Shown here piece by piece: positions 51,494 to 59,986 of a stretch of 59,986 bases of DNA (positions are counted from its first letter, which is position 1; each line of letters opens with the position of its first letter). A program made the position numbers and the translations under genes. The stretch comes from an uncultured Eubacterium sp. (GTDB lineage: Bacteria > Bacillota > Clostridia > Peptostreptococcales > Anaerovoracaceae). A model generated the notes under the pieces. It was not told where the DNA came from, ran no database searches, and was given only the letters and a program-made list of their open reading frames with translations. The stretch covers positions 1 through 59,986 of the forward strand of contig CAMNSS010000019.1 of assembly GCA_946555345.1 (NCBI GenBank), read 5' to 3'.

Positions 51494-52977
51494 GTCTGCT
51501 CCTTCATCAAATCCTCATACAATGCGATATACTGCTTCGCTGAATTTTTCCACGAAAAGTCGCGCTTCATGGCGTTTTTCCGCATCGCCATCCAGGAAAT
51601 GATATCATTTCTGTAAATATCGATCGCATCTTTGATCGTAAACAGCAGTTCATGCGCATTATAATTGGCAAAACAGAAGCCGTTTCCGTATTTATCATCC
51701 CGCCGAAAATCGATCACGGTATCTTTAAGCCCTCCCGTCTCGCGCACGATCGGGACAGCGCCGTACCGCATGGCGATCATCTGCGATAACCCGCACGGCT
51801 CAAACCGGGACGGCATGAGCAGCATGTCCGCTCCCGCATAAAGCTTCGAGGAAAGCGGCAAATCGAAGGTGATGCACGCGCTGGCCTTATCCGGCATCAC
51901 GCCCTGGAAATGACGGAACGCATCTTCATACCTGCGCTCTCCCACGCCGAGCGCCACGAGCTGGATATCCTCGCAGAGCAATTCTTCCAGGATATGCACG
52001 AGAAGGTCAAGCCCCTTCTGCTCCGTCAGCCTGCTGATAAAAGCGATTAACGGTACATCAGGCCGCACGGCAAGCCCCAGCTCCCGCTGCAACGCCTCCT
52101 TATTGGCGGCCTTGCCCTCTTTCACGGTAGATGCATTGTATTTCTGCACAAGATTAGCATCCCGTCCCGGCGAATGCTTGTACGTATCGATCCCATTCAA
52201 GATGCCCGTTAAAACATCGCTCCTGTAACGGAAAATGCCATCCAGGTTTTCCCCGTACCAAGGGGAACAGATTTCCTCCGCATAAGACGGGCTTACCGTC
52301 GTAATCCGGTCGCTGTAATACAGCCCCCCTTGCAGGTAATTGACTGCATCCCCATATGAAAGCTGATCGACGGCATTCTTGCGGTCAGAAAGCCCCAAAA
52401 CATCCCCTAACAGATTCCTTGGGAAAATCCCTTGGAATTTCAAATTGTGAACCGATAATACCGTTTTAATCTTCCGGTACTGCGGAAGATGCATATAATG
52501 CTCCCGCAAGAACACAGGCGTTAAAGCCGTATGCCAGTCGTTGCAATGAATGATATCCGGGGAAAAGTCCGGGATGTGCATCAGGCATTCCAAAACCGCC
52601 TTGCTGAAAAAGGCGATCCGCTCGCCGTCATCCCCATAGCCATACGGATATTCCCTGTTAAAGTAATATTCATTATCCACAAAATAATAAGTGACGCCCT
52701 TGCGCTTTAGCTGCTCAATCCCGCAATACTGGTTTCGCCAGGAAAGAGGAACGGTAAATTCGGCGATTCGTTTCATCTTTTTTTTGTCGTTTTCATCGAT
52801 CGATCCTGCCTTGGGGAGAATCACGCGCATATCCACGCCAAGGCGGCAGACCGCACTCGGCAGCGAACCGCCGACATCCCCCAGCCCGCCCGTTTTAATA
52901 AAGGGATCTGCCTCAAATATCGCATACAGAACCTGTAAATTTTTTCCTTCCTGTCCTTTTCCCACTTGTTTCGTCAT
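51487..52977 (-). CDS. glgA: Glycogen synthase GlgA
   Basis: A 496-residue GT5 ADP-glucose glycogen synthase. The ADP-glucose site is FIKTGGLGDVGGSLPSAV; HCNDWHTALTPVF, the retaining GT-B hinge and RFEPCGLSQMIAMRYG near the C-terminus complete the family picture. It extends alpha-1,4 glucan from ADP-glucose. The ATG at 52977 has AAAGGA seven bases upstream; earlier GTG/ATG codons overlap the end of glgD. Follows glgC and glgD, which supply its substrate. Confidence 0.97.
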   Translation of the reverse strand: MTKQVGKGQEGKNLQVLYAIFEADPFIKTGGLGDVGGSLPSAVCRLGVDMRVILPKAGSIDENDKKKMKRIAEFTVPLSWRNQYCGIEQLKRKGVTYYFVDNEYYFNREYPYGYGDDGERIAFFSKAVLECLMHIPDFSPDIIHCNDWHTALTPVFLREHYMHLPQYRKIKTVLSVHNLKFQGIFPRNLLGDVLGLSDRKNAVDQLSYGDAVNYLQGGLYYSDRITTVSPSYAEEICSPWYGENLDGIFRYRSDVLTGILNGIDTYKHSPGRDANLVQKYNASTVKEGKAANKEALQRELGLAVRPDVPLIAFISRLTEQKGLDLLVHILEELLCEDIQLVALGVGERRYEDAFRHFQGVMPDKASACITFDLPLSSKLYAGADMLLMPSRFEPCGLSQMIAMRYGAVPIVRETGGLKDTVIDFRRDDKYGNGFCFANYNAHELLFTIKDAIDIYRNDIISWMAMRKNAMKRDFSWKNSAKQYIALYEDLMKEQTC

Positions 52978-52991
52978 CGTATATCCTTTCA

Positions 52992-54095
52992 TCACAATTT
53001 TTGATTTTTTTCGATCACCAGCGGCGTATAGCGATTGCCGCTGAGCCGGACGTTCTCGCTCACCTGGACGAACTTATCGCAGATCACATTGTCCAGCACA
53101 GCGCCCGGCGCAATCTGGCACCGCTGCATGATCACAGAATTGCGCACCACTGCGCCTTTGCCGATCCTCACATTACGGAACAAGATGCTGTTCTCAACCG
53201 TCCCTTCGATAATTCCGCCGCTGGAATCGATGGAATTGGTCACATTGCTTCCCTTGAGGTATTTCGATGGCGGCGCATCCTGTACCTTGGTAAATATTTT
53301 TTTGCTGCTATTAAAAAGCGCATCATGAATGCCCGCTTTTAACAAATCCTGTGAACACTGCATATAATCATAAATGCTGTCGATCGCTCCCACATACCCG
53401 TTGAACGCATAGGAATCGATTTTCAGCCTGCCGACATTCTCCATCAGGATTTCCATCATGTCGATGTAATCCAAGTTCTCATACCACGCCATCAGTTCCA
53501 AAAGCTTGCTTTTATTGATGATAAAACAGTCCATGAACCAAGCGGCGATTCCTGTGGCCTGCCTGTTAAATGACCGAATCATTCCGTCGCGGTCAAGCTC
53601 CAGGAACATCCCGCTCTTAATATTGGCGCTGGCGACCTCCTTATAGAGCATGGTCACATCTGCTCCCGAAGCGCGGTGCGCTTTCACGGACGGCTCAAAA
53701 TCGATGTTGTATACCTTATCGCTCGCACTGACGATTACCTGCTCCTCGTCGGCCCGGTCCAGGTAAGAACGGTTATTGATGAAATCCCGCAATAAAAACT
53801 TGCCTTCAAACCGCTTCATGCCATATACCGAACCCGGCAGGAGGAACAGGCCGTTTTCCTTGCGGTTTAAAGACCATTCCTTGCCTGCACCCAGGTGGTC
53901 CACCAGGGAACGGTAGTAGTGCGCTGAGGTGATTCCCACCGAGCGGATGCCGGAATGCACCATGTTGGAAAGCGGAAAGTCCACCAAGCGGTAACGCCCG
54001 CCAAATGGAATCGTAGCGACAGGCCTCAGCTCCGCCAATTTTCCAAGGCTTTCATTGGTGTAATTCGTCGTAATAAGCCCCATGACCTTCTTCAT
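52992..54095 (-). CDS. glgD: GlgD, regulatory ADP-glucose pyrophosphorylase subunit
   Basis: A 367-residue homologue of GlgC with a nucleotidyltransferase-like N-half (GLITTNYTNESLGKLAELRP, FGGRYRLVDFPLSN) and a left-handed beta-helix C-half. The G-rich loop and catalytic residues of GlgC are not conserved, so it is the non-catalytic partner that tunes GlgC in Firmicutes. The ATG at 54095 follows GAGGAGG by nine bases. Only 13 bases separate it from glgC. Confidence 0.95.
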   Translation of the reverse strand: MKKVMGLITTNYTNESLGKLAELRPVATIPFGGRYRLVDFPLSNMVHSGIRSVGITSAHYYRSLVDHLGAGKEWSLNRKENGLFLLPGSVYGMKRFEGKFLLRDFINNRSYLDRADEEQVIVSASDKVYNIDFEPSVKAHRASGADVTMLYKEVASANIKSGMFLELDRDGMIRSFNRQATGIAAWFMDCFIINKSKLLELMAWYENLDYIDMMEILMENVGRLKIDSYAFNGYVGAIDSIYDYMQCSQDLLKAGIHDALFNSSKKIFTKVQDAPPSKYLKGSNVTNSIDSSGGIIEGTVENSILFRNVRIGKGAVVRNSVIMQRCQIAPGAVLDNVICDKFVQVSENVRLSGNRYTPLVIEKNQKL

Positions 54096-54108
54096 ACTGA
54101 CCACCTCC

Positions 54109-55260
54109 TCAGCTGCGCTGGTTTTCTATCATTTGATTGTCTCCAATAACGGCAATTTCATCACTTTTACAATCCCCGAAAACAGCGCCTTCTTCCACCA
54201 CGGTATTCTCCCCGATGATTGCGCGCTCTACCTTTGCGCCCTTCCTGACGACCGCCCCCGGAAGCAAGATCGAATCGATCACTTGCGCATCTTCTTCGAT
54301 ATAGATATCAAAGCTTAAAATGGAATGCTTCGCTTTTCCGAAAATATGGCTGCCATTACATACGAGACAGTCCTCCACGACCGCAGCAGGGCCTACATAA
54401 TGCGGCGGATAGATATTGGAATTGCTGAACACCCTCATCTCCTCTTCAAAGATGTTAAACGGCGAACCAGGATCCAAAAGCTCCATATTCGTGTTGTAAT
54501 AGCTTTCGATCGTCCCCACGTCCTGCCAATAACCGGAGAAGGTATAGGCATACAGGTTTTTGCCTTCCGCAAGCAGCATTGGGATGATATTCTTGCCGAA
54601 ATCGTGTTCCGAGCTGTCGCTTTCGCTGTCCGCAAGCAACGCTTCCTTCAAGACCGGCCAGCTAAAGATATAGATGCCCATCGAAGCGAGGTTGCTGTCA
54701 GGATTTTTCGGCTTTTCAGAGAACTTATTGATCTTGCCGTCTTGGTCCGCTGTCAAAATTCCAAACCGGCTGGCCTCCTCCATCGGCACTTCCATCACGG
54801 AAATGGTCAGGTCCGCATTCGATTTTTTGTGATAATCCAGCATCAGGCTGTAATCCATCTTGTAAAGGTGATCCCCTGAAATGATCAGCACATACTCAGG
54901 ATTGTAATTATCGATAAAATCCAAGTTCCGGAAGATCGCATCCGCCGTCCCGCGGTACCACTGGCCGCCGGATTCCGTCGCATACGGCGGAAGAATGAAG
55001 ACGCCGCCATACGCATCGTCCAGATCCCAGGCCGCTCCCGTACCGATATACGAATTGAGCACGAGCGGCTTGTACTGCGTCAGCACGCCAACGGTCGTGA
55101 TATTGGAATTGGTGCAGTTGGAAAGGCTAAAATCTATGATCCGGTACTTTCCGCCAAAAGCCACTGCGGGCTTGGCTATCTTTCGCGTAAGCGCCCCCAA
55201 GCGGCTTCCTTGTCCGCCTGCCAGAAGCATTGCCACACATTCTTTCTGCTGTATATGCAT
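54109..55260 (-). CDS. glgC: Glucose-1-phosphate adenylyltransferase GlgC
   Basis: A 383-residue ADP-glucose pyrophosphorylase. The nucleotide loop is [15 protein letters not shown], followed by [24 protein letters not shown], and the catalytic [13 protein letters not shown]-terminal beta-helix follows. It makes ADP-glucose, the committed step of glycogen synthesis. The ATG at 55260 follows AAAGGAGG; the open frame further upstream has no ribosome site. Confidence 0.97.
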   Translation of the reverse strand: MHIQQKECVAMLLAGGQGSRLGALTRKIAKPAVAFGGKYRIIDFSLSNCTNSNITTVGVLTQYKPLVLNSYIGTGAAWDLDDAYGGVFILPPYATESGGQWYRGTADAIFRNLDFIDNYNPEYVLIISGDHLYKMDYSLMLDYHKKSNADLTISVMEVPMEEASRFGILTADQDGKINKFSEKPKNPDSNLASMGIYIFSWPVLKEALLADSESDSSEHDFGKNIIPMLLAEGKNLYAYTFSGYWQDVGTIESYYNTNMELLDPGSPFNIFEEEMRVFSNSNIYPPHYVGPAAVVEDCLVCNGSHIFGKAKHSILSFDIYIEEDAQVIDSILLPGAVVRKGAKVERAIIGENTVVEEGAVFGDCKSDEIAVIGDNQMIENQRS

Positions 55261-55304
55261 ATCATTTCCCTCCTTTGTTCGTATTGTATCGTATAAAAAC
55301 TTAT

Positions 55305-57722
55305 TTAAACATGCCAGATTTCCTCCGCATACTGACGGATCGTCCGGTCGCTGCTGAAGTGGCCTGCTTTCGCAATATTGGCAAGGGACATTTTGAACCA
55401 CCTGCTTTCATCTGCGTATGCTTTGCCCATTTCCTGCCACGCATCCAGGTAACTGGCAAAATCCTTTAATACGAAATATTCATCGTTATAGCGAAGCAGG
55501 TTATCGTGAATTGGCCAAAATTCTGCGCCCAGATCTGCGAAAAAGCCATTGACTAGCTGGTCAACCGTCTCTTTGAGCGCAGGATTTTCCGCACAGATTC
55601 TTTCGGCGGAATAATCGCCCCGTTTATAATATTCCTCCACCTGCTGTGCGCTAAGCCCGAAAATAAAAATATTGCCATCGCCTGCCAGCTCGCGGATTTC
55701 CACATTTGCGCCGTCCATCGTTCCCAGCGTCACCGCACCGTTGAACATGAATTTCATGTTGCCGGTGCCGCTGGCTTCCTTGCCCGCAGTCGAAATCTGC
55801 TCGCTGATGTCCGCCGCCGGATAAATCAACTGGCCGAGGCTGACCCCGAAATTTTCCAGAAAGACTACCTTGAGCTTGCCGCCGATTGAAGCATCGTCAT
55901 TGACCATCTCCGCTACTGTATTGATAAGGCGGATCACTTCTTTGGCGAACACATAACTCTGCGCAGCCTTGCCAGAGAAGATAAACGTGTACGGCGGCAT
56001 ATCCATATCCGGATTTTTTTTCAGCATATTGTAAAGATACATTATCTTAATAATATTAAGAAGCTGCCTCTTGTATGCGTGGATTCGCTTCACCTGCACA
56101 TCGAAAACGGAAAACGGATTGACGATAATCCCAGCGCTTTCCCGGATATACTGCGCAAGCCTGCACTTATTTTCATATTTAATATCCTTTAATTCCTTCA
56201 TGAAGCCGATATCGTCCTGGTAAGCGAGAAGCCGCTCGAGCTGATACGTGTCCTCCATCCACTCCTTTCCGATCGAAGCTGTAATCAGCCTGGCCAGCCG
56301 CGGGTTTGCCTCGATGAGAAAACGCCGGTGGCTGATCCCGTTGGTCTTGTTATTGAACTTTTGCGGCATGGTCTGGTAAAATTCCTTGAAAACGTCCTTT
56401 TTCAGGATGTCGCTGTGGATCGCCGCCACGCCGTTGACCGAATGGCTTCCAATGATGGAGAGGTTTGCCATTTTCACCTGCCCGTCCCACAAAATCGAAG
56501 TCGCCTGCAAAAATTCCTGCCTGCCCGGCATCCCGCCGTCGATTCCTTCCCGGTATCGCCTGTCGATCTCCTCGATGATCATATATACCCGTGGAAGCAG
56601 CCGTTCCATCAAATCGATCGGCCAGCATTCCAGCGCCTCCGGCATCACGGTATGGTTGGTAAAGGAAACCGTCCTTGTGGTGATATCCCATGCTTCATCC
56701 CACTCCAGGCATTCTTCATCTATCAGGACCCGCATCAGCTCCGGGATGCAAAGCGCAGGATGCGTATCATTGATATGGATAGCCGTCTTTTCAGGAAATC
56801 CGCTCCAGTTGCCGCTTCCATAAAGCTTCTTGTAGCTTCTGGCGATCGAGCCAATGCCCGCCGCCACCAGGAAATATTCCTGCTTGAGCCGCAGTTCCTT
56901 CCCCTCCGGCGTGCTGTCGTCAGGATATAGCAGGGTGGTGATGGCCTTGGTCTCATTTCGTTCCCGTACGGCATCGCTGTAATGCCCCTTGCTGAACGCT
57001 TCCATATCCAACTTTTCCTCTACGGTTTCCGCCTGCCAAAGCCGCAGCATATTGACATTCTTCCCGCCATACCCCACGATGGGAACATCATATGGCACTG
57101 CCCGCACCGTCTGGTAGCCCACATGCTTAAAATATATCTTGCCATCCTCATAAGTACGATCCACCTTGCCGCCGAGATGGACATGAACCGCTTCGTCCGT
57201 ATTTCGCATCTCCCACGGATATCCGTTTTTCAGCCATGGATCGGGTTCTTCGATCTGCATATTGTTTTCAATCCGCTGTTTAAATAAGCCGAACAGGTAC
57301 CGGACGCCCATGCCAATGCCTGCGATCCCGCAAAATGCCATGGAATCGAGGAAGCAGGATGCAAGCCTCCCCAGACCGCCGTTGCCCAGCGCCGGGTCTG
57401 GCTCTTTTCCGCAGAGGACATCCAGATCCTCCCCCATATCCGCCAGGCCTTCCCGCACCACGTCTTCCACGCCAAAATTGATCAGGTAGTTGTGCAGAAG
57501 CCTTCCCATGAGAAACTCCATCGAAAAATAGTACACGCGTTTCTTCCCGCTTTGATTGTTGCGGCTTCTGGTATCGGCATGAAGCCTGACCGCCTTGCCG
57601 CAGATCAGTTTCGCCAGCACTTCATATTTCTGCTGCTGGGTACACTCCTTAAACGGCTTTGCGACTACATTCATAAATTCTGCTTCATATTGCCTGATAA
57701 AATCGTCCTTCCCTAAAAACAT
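55305..57722 (-). CDS. glgP: Glycogen phosphorylase GlgP
   Basis: An 805-residue GT35 phosphorylase of full length. Landmarks are [50 protein letters not shown] and the PLP-lysine region [16 protein letters not shown]. It releases glucose-1-phosphate from glycogen chains. The ATG at 57722 has AGGAGG at the better distance than an ATG at 57731. It starts next to the end of glgB in the same operon. Confidence 0.97.
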   Translation of the reverse strand: MFLGKDDFIRQYEAEFMNVVAKPFKECTQQQKYEVLAKLICGKAVRLHADTRSRNNQSGKKRVYYFSMEFLMGRLLHNYLINFGVEDVVREGLADMGEDLDVLCGKEPDPALGNGGLGRLASCFLDSMAFCGIAGIGMGVRYLFGLFKQRIENNMQIEEPDPWLKNGYPWEMRNTDEAVHVHLGGKVDRTYEDGKIYFKHVGYQTVRAVPYDVPIVGYGGKNVNMLRLWQAETVEEKLDMEAFSKGHYSDAVRERNETKAITTLLYPDDSTPEGKELRLKQEYFLVAAGIGSIARSYKKLYGSGNWSGFPEKTAIHINDTHPALCIPELMRVLIDEECLEWDEAWDITTRTVSFTNHTVMPEALECWPIDLMERLLPRVYMIIEEIDRRYREGIDGGMPGRQEFLQATSILWDGQVKMANLSIIGSHSVNGVAAIHSDILKKDVFKEFYQTMPQKFNNKTNGISHRRFLIEANPRLARLITASIGKEWMEDTYQLERLLAYQDDIGFMKELKDIKYENKCRLAQYIRESAGIIVNPFSVFDVQVKRIHAYKRQLLNIIKIMYLYNMLKKNPDMDMPPYTFIFSGKAAQSYVFAKEVIRLINTVAEMVNDDASIGGKLKVVFLENFGVSLGQLIYPAADISEQISTAGKEASGTGNMKFMFNGAVTLGTMDGANVEIRELAGDGNIFIFGLSAQQVEEYYKRGDYSAERICAENPALKETVDQLVNGFFADLGAEFWPIHDNLLRYNDEYFVLKDFASYLDAWQEMGKAYADESRWFKMSLANIAKAGHFSSDRTIRQYAEEIWHV

Positions 57723-57727
57723 AACTG

Positions 57728-59665
57728 TCATACCTCCTCAATGCTGCTATTTGCCGTACTTTCATCATCAATCGATACAGGCGCAAGCAATACGCCGCCT
57801 ACAGGCGGCACCGTGATTTCGATGAACTGCTCCTGTCCGTGATACTGCCCTTGCTGCGAGGCGATTGTCCCACTGCCATTGACCTGCCCGCTCCCGCCAA
57901 AGCGTGTTTCATCCGAGTTAAAAACTTCTTGATACGTTCCCGCAAACGGAACGCCTATTTTAAAGCCATGATATGTGCCAGGCTGGAAATTCAATACCGC
58001 AATGATGAAATCATCCTTGCGGAAGCCTTTGCGCACGAACACCAGGATGCTCTGTTCATTGTTATCGGCATCCAGCCATTGATGCCCTGCCTGCGCATAG
58101 CTCTGCTGCCATAATGCAGGCTGCTGCAAATAGCAATGGTTCAGTTCCCGGACGAATTGCTGATGCTTCGCATGAGGTTCGTATTCCAGCAAAAACCACT
58201 CCAGCTCCTCGTAAAACCGCCATTCGATGAACGGCGCGATCTCACTGCCCATGAACGTTAGCTTGCCCCCCGTATGGCATATCTGGTACAAAAGCAGCAG
58301 CCGCACCCCGGCAAACTGCCGCCACCTGTCGCCAGGCATGCGCCCCATCAGCGAACACTTTCCATGCACCACTTCATCGTGGGAAAGGGGGATGATAAAG
58401 TTTTCGTTGAAGGCGTACATCATGGAAAACGTCAGCATATTATGGCAGCCCCTGCGATACGGAAAATCCACCGAACAGTATTTCAAGGTGTCGTTCATCC
58501 AGCCCATGTCCCATTTATAATGGAAGCCCAGACCGCCCTCCTCCGGCGGGTACGTCACCAGCGGCCATGCCGTGCTCTCCTCCGCCACCATGAAAACATC
58601 GGGAAAGAGCCTGCCCACGGCCGCATTGCACTTTTGCAAAAATGCCTTCGCCGCCAGGTCTTCTTCTCCTCCTAAATAATTGTATTTTTTCCTGCCTTCA
58701 TCCGCTACGCCAAAATTCAAATACAGCATACTGCTGACGCCGTCCACGCGGATTCCGTCCGCATGGTACTCTTCCAGCCAGTAAACCAGGTTGCTCACCA
58801 GGAACGACTGGACCTCGGGACGCCCGACATTGAACTTAAACGTCCCCCATTCCATGTGTTCTTCCGACTCGTAAAGCTCCGAGCCGTTGAATCGGCAAAG
58901 CCCGTGGGCATCGCGGCAGAAATGCCCCGGAACCCAGTCCAGGATCACGCCAATTCCTTCCCTGTGGAACGCATCGACCAGTTGCTTGAACTCTTTTGGC
59001 GTCCCAAACCTGCTGGTCGGCGCATAATAGCCCGTCACCTGGTAGCCCCACGAGCCATCGAAAGGATGCTCCATAACCGGCATCAGTTCCACATGGGTGT
59101 AGCCCATATCCTTGACATACTGCGGAAGTACGCCGGCCAGCTCCGTGTAGGTGTAAAAGCTGTCCGCTTCCTCCCTGCCGGGATGCCGCCGCCACGAACC
59201 CAGATGCACTTCATATATGTTCAGCGGGCTTTCAAAATGGGAGCGCGCCTTCCTCCGCTCCATCCAGTCCCCGTCGCCCCACCGATAGGAAAGATCCGCG
59301 ATGCGGGAGGCCGTCCCCGGACGCTTTTCGGCGGAAAAAGCATATGGATCTGCCTTGTAAAACAACTCCCCCGAAGGCGCTTCGATGATGTATTTATACA
59401 GCATCCCTTCCCTGGCGTCGCTAGCAAAGGTTTCCCAGATGCCGCTATCCCCGACAGGCTTCATATAATGGCGGTTTCCGCTCCATTGGTCAAATTCACC
59501 GCTCACGCATACGCTCCTCGCCCACGGCGCCCAAACGGTGAACCGGTAACCTTCCTGTCCATCGCATTCCGCCTTGTGCGCCCCCATGAATTTATAGCAA
59601 TGCGTTTGCTCGCCTTGCAAAAATAATTGCACGTCCTGCTTCCCATAACTCGTTTTCTCTGTCAA
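57728..59665 (-). CDS. glgB: 1,4-alpha-glucan branching enzyme GlgB
   Basis: A 645-residue GH13 branching enzyme. An N-terminal CBM48 (YRFTVWAPWARSVCVSGEFD) is followed by the barrel with YTHVELMPVMEHPFDGSWGYQ, nucleophile Asp in GIRVDGVSSMLYL, acid/base in MVAEESTAWP and the third acid in PLSHDEVVHGK. It introduces alpha-1,6 branches. The TTG at 59665 is the likely start because AGAGGG lies six bases upstream; an earlier TTG at 59686 overlaps that region. First gene of the glycogen operon, with a promoter at 59710-59737. Confidence 0.96.
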   Translation of the reverse strand: MTEKTSYGKQDVQLFLQGEQTHCYKFMGAHKAECDGQEGYRFTVWAPWARSVCVSGEFDQWSGNRHYMKPVGDSGIWETFASDAREGMLYKYIIEAPSGELFYKADPYAFSAEKRPGTASRIADLSYRWGDGDWMERRKARSHFESPLNIYEVHLGSWRRHPGREEADSFYTYTELAGVLPQYVKDMGYTHVELMPVMEHPFDGSWGYQVTGYYAPTSRFGTPKEFKQLVDAFHREGIGVILDWVPGHFCRDAHGLCRFNGSELYESEEHMEWGTFKFNVGRPEVQSFLVSNLVYWLEEYHADGIRVDGVSSMLYLNFGVADEGRKKYNYLGGEEDLAAKAFLQKCNAAVGRLFPDVFMVAEESTAWPLVTYPPEEGGLGFHYKWDMGWMNDTLKYCSVDFPYRRGCHNMLTFSMMYAFNENFIIPLSHDEVVHGKCSLMGRMPGDRWRQFAGVRLLLLYQICHTGGKLTFMGSEIAPFIEWRFYEELEWFLLEYEPHAKHQQFVRELNHCYLQQPALWQQSYAQAGHQWLDADNNEQSILVFVRKGFRKDDFIIAVLNFQPGTYHGFKIGVPFAGTYQEVFNSDETRFGGSGQVNGSGTIASQQGQYHGQEQFIEITVPPVGGVLLAPVSIDDESTANSSIEEV

Positions 59666-59709
59666 AAGATTCCCTCTTTCTTTCAAATGAAATGAATTTA
59701 TATACTAAA

Positions 59710-59737
59710 AGTATACCACAAAATCGGCGTTATTTAA
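59710..59737 (-). promoter_or_regulatory. Promoter of the glycogen operon
   Basis: The minus strand reads TTAAAT, a 16-base spacer and TATACT, about 45 bases upstream of the glgB start. The -35 is weak, which leaves room for an activator or for nutritional control. Confidence 0.5.
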
Positions 59738-59909
59738 CAGGATTTACTATTTCTTTAAAAAAAGCTGGAAAAAATCTTCAAGGCGTATTATAATAAGAAT
59801 GCGGCAAGGGGGAAAGCTTTTCGGAGATAGCTATGAGGCAGCTTGCGAAACAGCATCACCGAATGGAAAAAGCCTTCCGTCTCATTATCACAAAAACAAC
59901 TTAAAACCT

Positions 59910-59986
59910 CGGGATGTGGCTCAGCTTGGTAGAGCGTTGCGTTCGGGACGCAAAGGCCGCAGGTTCGAATCCTGTCATCCCGACCA
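59910..59986 (+). tRNA. tRNA-Pro (anticodon CGG)
   Basis: A complete 77-base tRNA. Acceptor CGGGATG pairs with CATCCCG, the T arm is GGTTCGAATCC, the anticodon loop is TTCGGGA with CGG at 59944-59946, and ACCA is encoded at the end. It reads CCG codons. A possible -10 (TATAAT, 59789-59794) lies about 115 bases upstream. The window ends exactly at its last base. Confidence 0.95.

Overview
The window looks like one contig from a Clostridia-type Firmicute, probably Lachnospiraceae or a near relative. The evidence is a CIRCE-controlled hrcA-grpE-dnaK-dnaJ operon, the prmA/rsmE/mtaB/hinT/rpsU/yqeY translation block, AddA rather than RecB, a GlgC/GlgD pair, strong Shine-Dalgarno sites, TTG/GTG starts and moderate GC. 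Species cannot be named from sequence alone. The left end (1 to about 100) is homopolymer-rich and looks like an assembly edge. The right end stops exactly at the CCA of a tRNA-Pro.

Layout. 120-2937: yqeY, rpsU, hinT and mtaB on the minus strand. 3087-13164: accessory stretch with tRNA-Ser(CGA), a DapF-superfamily racemase, a YegS-type lipid kinase, an M29 aminopeptidase, a heptad-repeat coiled-coil protein, an M23 peptidase, then DUF4342 / response regulator / broken histidine kinase / GH18. 13452-15359: rsmE and prmA. 15540-19268: two MATE exporters around a divergent MerR regulator. 19661-24444: heat-shock operon with promoter and CIRCE. 24463-31703: amidase, addA, gpmI and an XRE-type membrane regulator. 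31704-33422: repeat-rich gap and an MntA-HepT toxin-antitoxin cassette lying between two 213-bp direct repeats. 33311-39773: minus-strand catabolic cluster (class III aminotransferase, class II aldolase, FGGY kinase, MFS carrier) behind a TetR regulator. 39902-42517: pnp and rpsO. 42598-48089: carbohydrate ABC importer, with glucokinase divergent from it. 48170-59665: glycogen operon glgB-glgP-glgC-glgD-glgA plus a GH13-GH77 fusion. 59910-59986: tRNA-Pro(CGG).

How the genes fit together. The right 18 kb is one carbohydrate economy: the ABC importer brings in sugar, glucokinase phosphorylates glucose, GlgC/GlgA/GlgB build glycogen, and GlgP with the amylase/glucanotransferase fusion takes it apart. 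The 33-39.8 kb cluster looks like a separate dedicated catabolic route (uptake, phosphorylation, aldol cleavage, amino transfer) whose substrate I cannot name. The accessory stretch is envelope-oriented (M23 peptidase, GH18, two-component system).

Most notable observations. (1) A self-contained 750-bp toxin-antitoxin cassette sits at the 3' end of the MFS gene and is flanked by a 213-bp duplication of that gene's end; the displaced copy carries a nonsense codon. (2) Shorter, more decayed echoes of gene 3' ends lie just downstream of at least three other genes. (3) Low-complexity insertions occur inside several otherwise conserved enzymes. (4) A histidine kinase has an in-frame stop and a damaged N-box. 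(5) A coiled-coil gene is built from about 19 heptads, seen as a 21-bp repeat in DNA.
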